DNA of 64,000 nt. Source: G965216255 sp965216255 (GTDB lineage: Bacteria; Bacteroidota; Rhodothermia; Rhodothermales; Bin80). The position numbers were made by a program, and so were the translations under genes. Numbering within the stretch: position 1 is the stretch's first letter; each line of letters begins with the position of its first letter. Under the pieces are notes generated by a model that searched no databases, was not told where the DNA came from, and saw nothing but the letters and a program-made list of their open reading frames with translations. Where the stretch lies: contig OZ244148.1 in assembly GCA_965216255.1 (NCBI GenBank), forward strand, positions 124,001 through 188,000, read 5' to 3'. This document shows positions 47,580 through 56,208 of the stretch, one piece after another.

Positions 47580-47911
47580 GGCAGGTGATCGCCAATTCGG
47601 CTTAGCACGGGGCGCACGAGAAAGAGCAGCCGCTCGCGGTCCGCGCCCGTCTCCGGCGTAGCTTGAATAACGGCATGTCCGATGGCGAGTACCTCGCGGG
47701 CCAGCTCCGTGTAGGCACAAGTATGCGTGCGCATACCGAGCCCTGCGGCGCGGAGATACGGTGCGAGTTTCATGCCCCGGGCCGCGGCGCGACGGAGGAG
47801 CAGTTCGCGCTCCTCGCGGCTCAGGCATATGGCGATTCGACGCGTTCGCTTGTCAGGGTTCGCCGTGCTCTGAGCGAGGAGATCAGGGTCGCGCTGGGAT
47901 GGCATTTGCAT
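47576..47911 (-). CDS. MobC-like relaxosome accessory (ribbon-helix-helix) protein
   Basis: About 111 aa from MQMPSQRDPDLLAQSTANPD (an earlier ATG at 48031 is possible). The core KRTRRIAICLSREERELLLR, then RAAARGMKLAPYLRAAGLGM, is a MobC/MobP1-type ribbon-helix-helix DNA-binding domain. The C-terminal VLAIGHAVIQATPETGADRE and LLFLVRPVLSRIGDHLP are also usual. The last codons overlap the relaxase GTG by four bases. It would bind oriT, probably in the 47912-48400 gap upstream. Confidence 0.82.
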   Translation of the reverse strand: MQMPSQRDPDLLAQSTANPDKRTRRIAICLSREERELLLRRAAARGMKLAPYLRAAGLGMRTHTCAYTELAREVLAIGHAVIQATPETGADRERLLFLVRPVLSRIGDHLP

Positions 47912-48139
47912 GGTTGGCTCTACGCCAGGTTGATTTGCTGTACGGATGTCACCTGCGCGGGATGTGGCGCCCCCGATACGAACCGGACAAGATTGCCGGC
48001 CAGCTCCATACCCATCTGTGGTAGAGGCCATTTGGCATCACGTCGCACGAAGTCACGCTCTTGCGCAGATTTTCGTGCAACGGCAGAGACTGGCATGGCT
48101 GCGGCCATGCTGCGTTCATTGTAGAAGCAGCTGTACCAC
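47912..48139. other. Candidate oriT region upstream of the mob operon
   Basis: About 230 bp directly upstream of the MobC-like gene, where relaxase substrates usually lie. A short hairpin GCATGGC-TGCG-GCCATGC occurs near 48092-48109. No nic consensus could be assigned by eye, so this is a positional suggestion only. Confidence 0.3.
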
Positions 48140-48271
48140 ATGCAACAGGCTTTCAGGAGCACCAGGACTGCAAATCTAAAGGTGTACGTCGGCCACGCAG
48201 ATGACGGCCTGAAGCAGACCTTAGCCGCCGGCACGCGGGCCGGGTTGCGGTTCTACCGTGATCTGGTCTAA
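48140..48271 (+). CDS. Possible 43-aa protein
   Basis: ATG 48140 to TAA 48271: MQQAFRSTRTANLKVYVGHA, then DDGLKQTLAAGTRAGLRFYR. A small basic frame without known relatives. It may be the C-terminal remnant of a larger gene. Listed for completeness; coding status is doubtful. Confidence 0.25.
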   Translation: MQQAFRSTRTANLKVYVGHADDGLKQTLAAGTRAGLRFYRDLV

Positions 48272-48430
48272 TTCCTTGATCAAAGCGGCTATTCCATGAC
48301 CAAAGGGCCGCGTACATTTGCTGTCTGACTCAATTCCAGTTTCGATTAGAGCTGATCGTCACTATTTTGCTTGCGGAACCGCTGTTATTAGGACGCGATT
48401 CTTGGTCATCTGCATTTGTGGTGGATCGGA

Positions 48431-49648
48431 ATGATACGCGCCATTTTCATACTGCTAATATTGTGCGCTCCGGGCACTTGTTCGGAAGCAATCGGGGGAG
48501 CTACGACCAAGAAAGCATCGAAGCCACTGGGGACGGGGCTCGGGGCCGTGGTTCTCCGCCAAGCGCTGGCAAGCCGATCTGTATTCCCACCTAACCAAGA
48601 ACCACTTCAAGGAGCAGAACGCTTAGTGGCTGACCCGGGGCACAACGGTCATTCATATGCCGCGGAAAATTTCCCAAGTCTCCACGGGATCTCGCCCGCG
48701 CCGGCCCGCGCCGCGGTTTCTAAAGGGCATTCTGCCTCGGGTAATATTATGGATCCTGCGGTGCAAAATATGGCCGCCGATAGTGAATCATTCAATTGGC
48801 CGCGCATGGTTGACCGTTCCATGTTAGCCACATCTGGTACGGCTGCGGGCAGGCGGTCCGGTCTTAAGGGTGACCGACAGCCTGCGCAACTCTGCGAGGA
48901 CATCAATGCCGCAACTGCAGCGACCTTGCAGAGCGTCCAGGGCATCGGTCTCGCCAAGGCTCGGGCGATAATTGAATTTCGCGACCAAAACGGACCATTT
49001 GAGTCGCTGGACGAGCTTGCACGTGTAAGAGGCATTGGACCTGCAACCGTGGAAAATTTCCGTGAGGCAGGATTTTGTGTTAGGGCCGTGGACAGAGAGG
49101 ATATCCAGGCGGCGCCTCCATTACATGCTCCGGGCAGTACTCCACGCATGCGCCGCCCAGACTGCGTTGATATCAATGTGGCAAGTGCCAGTGAACTACA
49201 GCAAGTTTCCGACATTGGGCCTGCAAAGGCGCGGGCTGTAATTGAGTACAGGGGACAACGCGGGCCATTTGGATCACTGGACGAGCTTGCCCGCGTCAGA
49301 GGTGTCGGCCCTGCCACCGTGGAGAACTTTCGCGCGGCCGGATTTTGCATTCAGGATGCAGCCAATGAAAGCAGTGATTCGACAATCCAGCCATCAGTCT
49401 CGGGCAACGTCTCATCTGCCCGTGAGAAGCGTTGCGAGGACCTAAATACGGCCAGTATCGCTGACCTGCAACGCGTTAAGGGAATTGGCCGCGCCAAAGC
49501 CCATGCCATCATAGAACACAGGGAAGCAAGAGGAGCATTCGGTTCTCTGGACGCGCTGTTGAATGTACGCGGCATTGGCCCCGCTACGCTTCAGAATTTC
49601 CGGCAATCCGGGTTCTGCGTCAATAATCCAGAATTCGATGAGGAATAG
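48431..49648 (+). CDS. Exported triple helix-hairpin-helix (ComEA-like) protein
   Basis: About 405 aa from MIRAIFILLILCAPGTCSEA (an upstream ATG at 48416 adds five residues), a signal peptide followed by ~120 low-complexity residues. Three ComEA-type HhH repeats then begin at about 155, 245 and 330. Each has C-(E/V)-D-(I/L)-N-A, GIG-AKARAIIE-R---GPF-SLDEL and RGIGPATVENFR-AGFC (AAGFC in repeat 2, QSGFC in repeat 3). The conserved Cys at each edge may pair in the periplasm. ComEA binds incoming DNA during transformation, but three tandem copies and the HNH gene 30 bp downstream suggest an exported DNA-binding/nuclease pair. No membrane anchor other than the signal peptide. Confidence 0.85.
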   Translation: MIRAIFILLILCAPGTCSEAIGGATTKKASKPLGTGLGAVVLRQALASRSVFPPNQEPLQGAERLVADPGHNGHSYAAENFPSLHGISPAPARAAVSKGHSASGNIMDPAVQNMAADSESFNWPRMVDRSMLATSGTAAGRRSGLKGDRQPAQLCEDINAATAATLQSVQGIGLAKARAIIEFRDQNGPFESLDELARVRGIGPATVENFREAGFCVRAVDREDIQAAPPLHAPGSTPRMRRPDCVDINVASASELQQVSDIGPAKARAVIEYRGQRGPFGSLDELARVRGVGPATVENFRAAGFCIQDAANESSDSTIQPSVSGNVSSAREKRCEDLNTASIADLQRVKGIGRAKAHAIIEHREARGAFGSLDALLNVRGIGPATLQNFRQSGFCVNNPEFDEE

Positions 49649-49677
49649 GGGTCTCCCCTCGCGCTCTGCAGGGCGAA

Positions 49678-50229
49678 ATGCAAAGCGATCTCGCTCTACC
49701 CTATGAAAGAAGCCTCTACGGGCAGTGGGCGGACGATGATGGTGATTGTCAGAACACAAGAGAGGAAGTATTGATAGCCGAAAGTCTTGTGCAAGTAAAC
49801 TTCGATGATACCGGATGCAAAGTGATTTCAGGTAAGTGGCTTGATCCGTACACGAACTCCACCACTATTGACCCGGGAAGCCTGGATGTCGACCACTTGA
49901 TCCCGCTTGCGGAAGTGCATCGTAGTGGTGCGGCGGTATGGGATAGCACTCGCCGGCATGCATTTGCCAATAACCTCGATCAGCCTGGAGCCTTGGTCGC
50001 CGTTTTGGCTCAAGCGAACAGGTCGAAAGCAGATCGCGACCCCGCAGAGTGGCTTCCTCCAAACGAAGCCTTCCACTGCAAGTATGTTGAGGACTGGGTG
50101 ATGTATAAGGCTGCCTGGGGACTGACGATGGACACAGAGGAGCGCCGCGCCGTGGCGGCAATCCTGAGCCGGTGCCATGCGGAAACCGAGGCCCCAGAGG
50201 ATCCGGCGCAAGTCGAAGGGAACGATTGA
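49678..50229 (+). CDS. HNH (DUF1524-like) nuclease, probably exported with the HhH protein
   Basis: 183 aa. Family motifs: YERSLYGQWADDDGDCQNTR, then EEVLIAESL, DVDHLIPLAEVHRSGAAVW, RRHAFANNL, AQANRSKADRDPAEWLPPN, CKYVEDWVMYKAAWGLTMD. The D-H-L-P-L-x-E and N-R-S-K motifs form the HNH/beta-beta-alpha metal site seen in secreted bacterial HNH nucleases. It lacks its own signal peptide. The stop TGA (50227-50229) is followed in the same frame by a fourth HhH repeat. It may therefore be the middle of a formerly longer HhH-HNH-HhH protein. Confidence 0.88.
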   Translation: MQSDLALPYERSLYGQWADDDGDCQNTREEVLIAESLVQVNFDDTGCKVISGKWLDPYTNSTTIDPGSLDVDHLIPLAEVHRSGAAVWDSTRRHAFANNLDQPGALVAVLAQANRSKADRDPAEWLPPNEAFHCKYVEDWVMYKAAWGLTMDTEERRAVAAILSRCHAETEAPEDPAQVEGND

Positions 50230-50478
50230 GCTTCTGCGCAACCGGCGCGGTGTACGCACATTAACACGGCTGATGCCGATAGTCTTAGAGGTATTGACGG
50301 CATGAGCGCAAGAAAGGCACGTCAGGTACTGGATTACATCCGTCAGAACGCTCCTATTGAGACGCTTTCCGAAATCACCTCCATAAACGGTATAGGACCG
50401 GCAATGCTGGAAAGTTCGCGGGCCGCAGGGTTTTGTGAGATAGTCAGTGGAGCGCGTCAGAAAAGACGCCTGCCGTGA
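50230..50478 (+). pseudogene. Fourth HhH repeat, in frame after the HNH stop codon
   Basis: Read straight on from the TGA: ASAQPARCTHINTADADSLR, GIDGMSARKARQVLDYIRQN, ETLSEITSINGIGPAML and ESSRAAGFCEIV, ending at TGA 50478. The Cys-x2-IN-A start and the GIGPA--E--RAAGFC end align exactly with the three upstream ComEA-type repeats. A lone nonsense codon thus separates the nuclease from a C-terminal DNA-binding module. ATG 50302 could restart translation, but would lose the first helix. Confidence 0.75.
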
Positions 50479-50832
50479 CGACTTGAATTCGGATGCGGGC
50501 GGACATAGCCCAGCCACTAGTCTGGAGGCGGGCTGCATTTCTTCAGCCGCCGCCTCATTCAACCAGGCTGCGCGTCCTGACAGGCCACTGACTCGCTTCA
50601 CCGGGCCAGCCCCCGGCAGTGGCCTAAACCAATAGCCCCGCACAATACCTGATAAAGCAAGCTCAATACATTTCGGTTTCATAATGGTGGTAGGCACAGC
50701 GCCCCGCAAAAGTCCCGGCACACCTAATTCCCTTTGTGCAGTCGAGGCTAAGCAGCCGCTCTGCCGACTACCTAAAGTTAGTGCGGTGGCCGCCGTCCAA
50801 GGTCCGCTCTGAACCTTCCGCTTAATGCATTA
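50479..50832. other. No gene seen
   Basis: About 350 bp without a supported frame, between the HhH relic and the miaA relic. It may contain a promoter for the latter. Confidence 0.4.
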
Positions 50833-51946
50833 ATGTCTGTGTTTCCCCCATCTCGACACCATCCTTTTCCTATTCTCACCGGTCCAACCGGTATCAGCAA
50901 GACGGGCCTATAGTCCGGTGCTCGCCAAACGGCTATCGGCAGAAATCATTTCTGCCGATAGCCGGCAGATCTACCGGGAACTGCGGATCGGCACGGCAAA
51001 GCCGGACGCTGCCAGAATAGCACAGGTTCCGCATCATTTGGTGGGCGAGCTTGGTCTTGGCACTCCGTATTCAGCAGGCCTGTTCGCCCGCCAGGCGTAC
51101 GAAATTATTCGCATGATAGTCGGCCGAAGCCGATTGGCTATGGTTGTCGGAAGCCCAACGCTAAATTTGCATGCCCTGCAACATGGATTGTCAGCAGTGC
51201 CGGAAACTGATCTTGCCGTCCGCCGAAAATTGGAGAAGCAGTTGGCGCAGGACGGTGCAATGACGCCCTTTGAGGAGCTTTGCCGGGTCGATTCAGACTC
51301 GGCGGCCCGCCTTGATCCAACCAAGACATTCAGACGAGTGCGGGCACTCCAGATATACCGGAGCACAGGAGTCCCCCTCTCCCACTACCTCACGGCGTCG
51401 TCGACATTCACATTCAAGGTTGTAGTGTTGAATATGGAGCGCGCGGCGCTGTACCAGGACATAGATGAGCGCGTTGAGCTGAGGCTTTACCGTGGGCTCT
51501 TTGATGAGGTGCGTCAGCTGGTAGGACTTGGACAAGATCATTCCGCGCAGGTCCTGCAGGCCATTGGATACCGGGAAGTCAAAGAATTTCTTCAGGGTGA
51601 AGTATGCCGTACAGCAATGGTTCGGCAGATCAAGCGCAATAGCCGGCGCTATGCGAAGCGGCAGCTGACCTGCTTCAGGCGCTATCCCGATTTCAAGTGG
51701 ATTCGTCTCCCGGCTAAGATCAGCGGAATTTCTGGGCCTCATCTCGAGCAAATCCTGTCCGAATTTGAAGTATGTCGGCATGCTCCTAAAGCAGCTTGTC
51801 GGGGACCGCAATTTGAAGGTTACACGAGGACATCTAAGTGCACGCACCGTGAACCAGTCTTGGCGCCCATGGCACACAGGGCTGGGGCTTCAACCGGTGG
51901 GACTTGGCCGACAGACTCAGTGACGCCTACTCTATTCCACGTGTGA
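50833..51946 (+). pseudogene. miaA: tRNA dimethylallyltransferase (MiaA) relic
   Basis: ATG 50833 gives MSVFPPSRHHPFPILTGPTG, then ISKTGL and TAG. A one-base shift then resumes VLAKRLSAEIISADSRQIYR, ELRIGTAKPDAARI and VPHHLVGEL, which are unmistakable MiaA motifs. The P-loop is already damaged: GPTGISKT has Ser where the invariant Gly should be. The GGTGLYL motif has become GSPTLNL. The C-terminal part (TFRRVRALQIYRSTG, IGYREVKEFLQGE, RQIKRNSRRYAKRQLTCFRR) is better kept, then the frame runs on into unrelated residues. MiaA modifies A37 of tRNAs reading UNN codons; an intact copy elsewhere is likely. Confidence 0.85.
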
Positions 51947-51952
51947 CCAATG

Positions 51953-52762
51953 ATGCTGCACGAATATCTGGATGTTGGCTTCGGCCAGTTCGGAGGCCGC
52001 CGGCTGAAAAGCTTGCTCAAAAGGGGCGCGGACCCGAACGAGGTCAGCGCTCCACTGGAAGAGACGCCATTGCATATAGCCGCAAGGCGAAGACGCCTGG
52101 GCGCTTGTCGCATTCTCGTGGCTCACGGTGCCCAAATAGATGCCAAGACTGCTGGGGGCAAGACCGCCTATGTACACGCTGCACGACGTGGGTTCACCGA
52201 GATCGGTGACTATCTGGTTTCCCAGGGTGCCAGCACCGAAGCGAGCGAAGCGGACCGGCTTGCGATAGCGATTTCAGGGGGGCATCGGGCGGAGGCAGAA
52301 GCTATTCTCGCATCAAAATCCGACGCAGCGCGGACCGGCAATCCGGAGGAAGACCGTCTCTTGGCTGACGTTGCAGGTCGAAATCAGGCGTGGCCTGTTG
52401 ACCTGTTAGTCAAAGCAGGGGCAGATCTTGCGTGCCGCGGCATGGATGATGGAACACCTCTGCTCCAAGCCGCATGGTTTGGACAGCCTCACCAGGCAAG
52501 AACGCTGATCGACGCCGGAGCTCCGGTCAATGTATTTGACCGTATGCACAACAGTTCGCCGCTTGGCTGGGCTGTCCACGGCTCCAGGCATTCGGGTGGT
52601 GCCCGCCGCAGGCAGGTAGTGTACGTTGACCTCATCGAGATACTGCTCCAGGCAGGTTCTGCGCTCCGATATCCCGGAGACGGCAGCGATGCTTACTACC
52701 AAAGGCTGCTTGCGACCGCCAGCCCGCCGGTGCGTCGGCGGTTGGTGCAATTCACGCCGTAA
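51953..52762 (+). CDS. Ankyrin-repeat protein
   Basis: About 269 aa. Recognisable ankyrin units: LKSLLKRGADPNEV, EETPLHIAARRRRLGACRIL, VAHGAQIDAKTAGGKTAYVH and AARRGFTEIGDYLVSQGAST; then a degenerate middle; then LLVKAGADLACRGMDDGTPL, LQAAWFGQPHQARTLI, DAGAPVNVFDRMHNSSPLGW and IEILLQAGSALR. No signal peptide, so it is cytoplasmic or, in a symbiont, possibly a host-directed protein by an unseen route. The gene starts seven bases after the miaA relic ends. Role unknown. Confidence 0.85.
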   Translation: MLHEYLDVGFGQFGGRRLKSLLKRGADPNEVSAPLEETPLHIAARRRRLGACRILVAHGAQIDAKTAGGKTAYVHAARRGFTEIGDYLVSQGASTEASEADRLAIAISGGHRAEAEAILASKSDAARTGNPEEDRLLADVAGRNQAWPVDLLVKAGADLACRGMDDGTPLLQAAWFGQPHQARTLIDAGAPVNVFDRMHNSSPLGWAVHGSRHSGGARRRQVVYVDLIEILLQAGSALRYPGDGSDAYYQRLLATASPPVRRRLVQFTP

Positions 52763-52928
52763 AGCAACAGATCGGGCCGTGCCTACTCTCAGGTCGTGTA
52801 AATGCGCCCCGGGCGTGCCGTAGTGCGACGAAGGCCGCGAGAAAGGCACGTAGGGAGCCTCTAATGGGCCGGAATGCGGCGGGGAGCGGCGGGGAGCGGT
52901 GCGATCGCGGCGGGAGATGGTCGGCGGG

Positions 52929-53096
52929 CTACGCGGCCTGGTTAAACCGGCCTTCTATCCAACCTTCGATGCGGGCAAGTCTCTCACTAAGCGCTCCGAC
53001 GTGTTTTGTCAGGCCGTTGATTTCGGTATGCAGCTTCCACAGGAAAGCCAGTACGCCGAGTAGGGCCGCCAGTGAAACGCCGTCAATGATAGTCAC
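52929..53096 (-). CDS. Small membrane protein with coiled-coil tail
   Basis: 55 aa from GTG 53096. One transmembrane helix GVSLAALLGVLAFLWKLHTE is followed by heptad-like EINGLTKHVGALSERLARIE and GWIEGRFNQAA. This pattern (short TM plus 'L-ERLARIEG-IEG' coil) is common among small unannotated bacterial membrane proteins. The plus-strand frame over the same bases is Ser/Pro-rich and less credible. Confidence 0.5.
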   Translation of the reverse strand: MTIIDGVSLAALLGVLAFLWKLHTEINGLTKHVGALSERLARIEGWIEGRFNQAA

Positions 53097-53106
53097 GAGT
53101 CAGTAG

Positions 53107-53711
53107 CTGCATGTCCTACAATCATACGCGATTAGGCCGAAAGGAGTGGCTTAAGATACAAGCGGCCGTATGTCGGCCGGGCGGCCTTCGACCCAAGAGA
53201 GCTTCCTGCGTCTGGTGGACGCGGGCCAGTATGACATTACAGTCCGACTTTCGACTAATTTAAGATACGTCTGCCAGTGTAATGGGAGATGGCGGGGCAT
53301 TCTAGCTCCACTGGGCTCCCAGCGCGCCGGGATGCGCCCGGATGTATTTTACCCCGCCAGATCGGCATTTCAGGGGCGTCTTCTGGGCCTCTTGTGCCGC
53401 ATTCCGGCTCGATTTTGCCACTTACGGGCGGTTTCGGGCGCATGTGTACGAGCGCCAGCACATATGGGCGGCCGTGCCGGATCCGGCCTCTTCCGGCCCT
53501 GCGCACACACCTTCCGCACCCTGCGAACCGATAAACGAGGCCCACAATTCCACTCCGGACGGATACAGCAAGGCAGCTTAGAAGTCAAATGGCAGGCAGG
53601 GTGCCCCGGTTTGCCAAGCCCAACCGTTCCCCGGCCGGCAGTCCATCAGGTGTCCCTCAACACAGCTAAGGCTACCACTAACCTGTACTTGACGGGACGC
53701 ATACCAACATG
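53107..53711. other. Mostly non-coding; possible 79-aa frame at 53342-53581 (+)
   Basis: About 600 bp beyond the 3' end of the vWA gene. A plus-strand frame (MYFTPPDRHFRGVFWASCAA, then FRLDFATYGRFRAHVYERQH) has natural codon choice and might be a relic of an integral membrane or mobile-element protein. No family recognised. No terminator identified for the signalling cluster. Confidence 0.35.
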
Positions 53712-54755
53712 TTACGTACCCATGATGGCCAACAACACATTGCTAATCATGGACTCCCCACCTGCCGCATCCACAAAATTGCCATTCCCAGCTTGGGCTA
53801 AGTCGCGCAGAAACCTCAACGCAGCTTCTCTGGCGATTGGGTCTGGTCCGAAATTTGCCCGCACAGTTGATACGAATTGGTCTTCCGCCGCCGCGAATCG
53901 TCTCGCCGTGGTCAGCGCCGCCGTGATTCTGTCTGGGTACGCAGCGTTATCCGTAATGGCAATTACGTAGCGCTTTTCACTGGACATGCGCCATGATGCG
54001 GCAACGGCCCGTTCCAAAGCGGTGGTTACGGCTTCAGGATGGTCCGTATTCATCATGAAGTTGGAGTCCATATTGGCGTACAACGAATTGACGAACGACA
54101 CAATCCTATTGAGGTTGGTGGTCTGAACGATGGGCATCTCGTGTATTGGCTGCCTCCATCTGCGGTCGCCGAATGCCACTAGTCCAATGCCAACCGAGGG
54201 AGCCAGCCTGTCCAAGAGCCCGGCCAGCGACGTGATTTCGAGCTTGAGACCATCGATCTGACCGGTCATGCTCCCTGTTACGTCAAGGCAAATCACGATG
54301 TCAAGATGTGGCAGCCTAAGGTCAGTTTGAACCTTTTGCAATTCTTCTACCTGTGATTCAGCAACACGCAGAGCTTCCGCTGTCGCAGCCAGTTGCCGTT
54401 CCAATTCCTGTTCACGGGATTCGTCACTGGTCTCTGCCAATTGCTGCTGGAGCTCGCGTACCTGCTCATCCAACGCCTCCATTTTTTGCAGAGACTGCTC
54501 AAGCTCGGCCAATACCGCTGATTCCATATCATCGGCCTGCTGCAAGCCGGCGATCACGCGCTCCAAGTTCTGTGCTCTCGATTGGGCAACTTCAAGTTCG
54601 CCCTTCAAGTCTTCCACTCTTTCCTTGGAGTCGCCGGTATTTGGAAAGAAGGGCATGGTCACTACAGAGAGCAGCACGAATGCTCCCATGCCGGATGCAA
54701 ACAGATCCAGTGCAGAAATTGAAAACACGTTCAGTTCTCTGCGACGTAGCTTCAT
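53712..54755 (-). CDS. MotB-like membrane-anchored vWA protein (signalling cluster gene 6)
   Basis: 347 aa. The N-terminus RRRELNVFSISALDLFASGM, then GAFVLLSVV, is a single transmembrane helix with an S-A-LD-F pattern reminiscent of MotB/ExbD/ZorB channel partners. A coiled coil covers about 45-150 (VEDLKGELEVAQSRAQNLER; LEQSLQKMEALDEQVRELQQ). The vWA domain (about 150-347) has the MIDAS motif DIVICLDVTGSMTGQIDGL plus AITDNAAYPDR. The gene starts within the stop of the preceding gene (TAATG). Inference: it pairs with the TolQ/MotA-like protein as the periplasm-facing stator-like subunit, with vWA as a metal-dependent protein-contact domain. Confidence 0.85.
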   Translation of the reverse strand: MKLRRRELNVFSISALDLFASGMGAFVLLSVVTMPFFPNTGDSKERVEDLKGELEVAQSRAQNLERVIAGLQQADDMESAVLAELEQSLQKMEALDEQVRELQQQLAETSDESREQELERQLAATAEALRVAESQVEELQKVQTDLRLPHLDIVICLDVTGSMTGQIDGLKLEITSLAGLLDRLAPSVGIGLVAFGDRRWRQPIHEMPIVQTTNLNRIVSFVNSLYANMDSNFMMNTDHPEAVTTALERAVAASWRMSSEKRYVIAITDNAAYPDRITAALTTARRFAAAEDQFVSTVRANFGPDPIAREAALRFLRDLAQAGNGNFVDAAGGESMISNVLLAIMGT

Positions 54756-56200
54756 TAGTCAGCGGTTCCAAGCATATAAATGGTCAGGTCCACGTCCCCG
54801 AGCGAGACACTGGTCCCATTGCTGACAGCATAAGCGTGACCCGGAACAAGCTTGACCCCGTCTATACGGGTTCCATTGAGGCTACCGAGGTCTTCGATCG
54901 TAAGCTTGCCACCATTTACAAAGAGACGTATGTGGCTTCTAGATACGCTAGTCTCACCTACCACGTAGTCGGCGTGCGTGGGGGAGCGTCCGATAACCGC
55001 CCCCTTCTCATTTCGGACCAATGCCGATCCGTTCACCTTGACCCGTACTTCCTCGCCCTGAAAGCCGCTGCCTGATAACAGAAAATCCGGAAATGTCAAT
55101 GACTGCCGCTCAACTATACATGCAGTCTCCTGAAGCTTGGCATCCGCTTCGTGAAGCGCGTCCTGCATATCCCTGCGGCGTCTCCAAGACCACCAAACCA
55201 GCAAGCTGGCCAGAAAAATCAGCGCCGCGCCTGCACCTGCTACCGAGTACAGTCGCAGACGCGATTGCCGCGCCTGCTCGGCCATGCTCTGCTCGGCAAG
55301 ATCCAGTTCCGCTGAAATAGCGTCCAGATCCGTTTGAAGCCGGGTCTTCTTTGCTACTATGGAATCCTGCGCCGCAAGTTTGGTGCTCGTTTCGTCTAGG
55401 CGCTTCTGAAGCGCAACCCTCTCTGCGGTGACTTCCGCAAGTCTTTCGGCACCCTGCTGTAGATCCTCTTCTCTGGATTCTTCAAGCTCGTCCAGTTCCT
55501 CGATAAGCGCTTGCCGCTCCTCTTCAAGATCTGCACTGCTGGCCTTGGCTTGGTCCAGCTGCTGCTTTACCGTAGGACAGTGGTCTGATTCGATCGAGTA
55601 AGGAATATCCACTTCGTCCAAAAACAAGACCAGGTCTGGTTGGGATAAGCCGAGCCCGATTACGGGATCGAAACCTTCATCACCTGTCTCCAGCCAACCG
55701 CTTGCCAATGACACCAGGTGCCTGCAGTTGTTCATGACAGGCGCTCCGAATTCATCATCGCCCACGGTCATGGTAAACCGATACGGCCCAGATGTGCTGT
55801 CCGGATCTGCCACCGAATGAAGGACTCCATCCTGGCGCACCTCGGTCGGTTTCAAAAGATGAACACTCCCGCCTACCACCGGGGGGCGACCCGCAACGGT
55901 TACGGCATCACCATGTAATCCAGGCACGAAAAGCAGCGCTAACGTAGCCGTGCGTGCTCGTACGACCGCCACATAGCGAGCTCCAGTTGCAGGGTCGGCA
56001 ACCAGCACCAGGTCACCTCGATCAAGCAGCTCCGCGACGGTCAACACAAGCTCGTCTGCCACCAGAACGCCAACACCCCGCGCAGTCTCTTCTCCCGCAG
56101 CTTGGACCACAATGCTGTATACAGAGCCTCTGGCGGGCGCCGCCACCAAAATCAGGATCCATGCGAGGCCAAGTACGCGACTGCAAAAACACGGTCTCAT
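54755..56200 (-). CDS. Dead trypsin-fold + coiled coil + TM + FHA protein (cluster gene 5)
   Basis: 481 aa. Signal peptide LGLAWILILVAAPARGS. A trypsin-like fold covers about 26-200: GVGVLVADELVLTVAELL aligns with the usual 'G-GF-----vlT-aHvv', but the catalytic His is replaced, and DDEFGAPVMNN stands where GNSGGP is expected, so the Ser is also lost. A long coiled coil (about 205-310) precedes a transmembrane helix (about 313-337, VAGAGAALIFLASLLVWWSW). The cytoplasmic FHA domain (about 375-481) has GRSPTHADYVVGE, SVSRSHIRLFV and IEDLGSLNGTRIDG, the pThr-binding residues. Inference: senses something outside and reads phospho-Thr inside. Confidence 0.88.
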   Translation of the reverse strand: MRPCFCSRVLGLAWILILVAAPARGSVYSIVVQAAGEETARGVGVLVADELVLTVAELLDRGDLVLVADPATGARYVAVVRARTATLALLFVPGLHGDAVTVAGRPPVVGGSVHLLKPTEVRQDGVLHSVADPDSTSGPYRFTMTVGDDEFGAPVMNNCRHLVSLASGWLETGDEGFDPVIGLGLSQPDLVLFLDEVDIPYSIESDHCPTVKQQLDQAKASSADLEEERQALIEELDELEESREEDLQQGAERLAEVTAERVALQKRLDETSTKLAAQDSIVAKKTRLQTDLDAISAELDLAEQSMAEQARQSRLRLYSVAGAGAALIFLASLLVWWSWRRRRDMQDALHEADAKLQETACIVERQSLTFPDFLLSGSGFQGEEVRVKVNGSALVRNEKGAVIGRSPTHADYVVGETSVSRSHIRLFVNGGKLTIEDLGSLNGTRIDGVKLVPGHAYAVSNGTSVSLGDVDLTIYMLGTAD

Positions 56201-56208
56201 GCTACTTC

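Noticed and set aside
53170..53970. 266-codon plus-strand frame overlapping the vWA gene end
   Set aside because: Its second half is antisense to the conserved vWA domain; the first half lacks consistent coding character apart from a different frame at 53342-53581.
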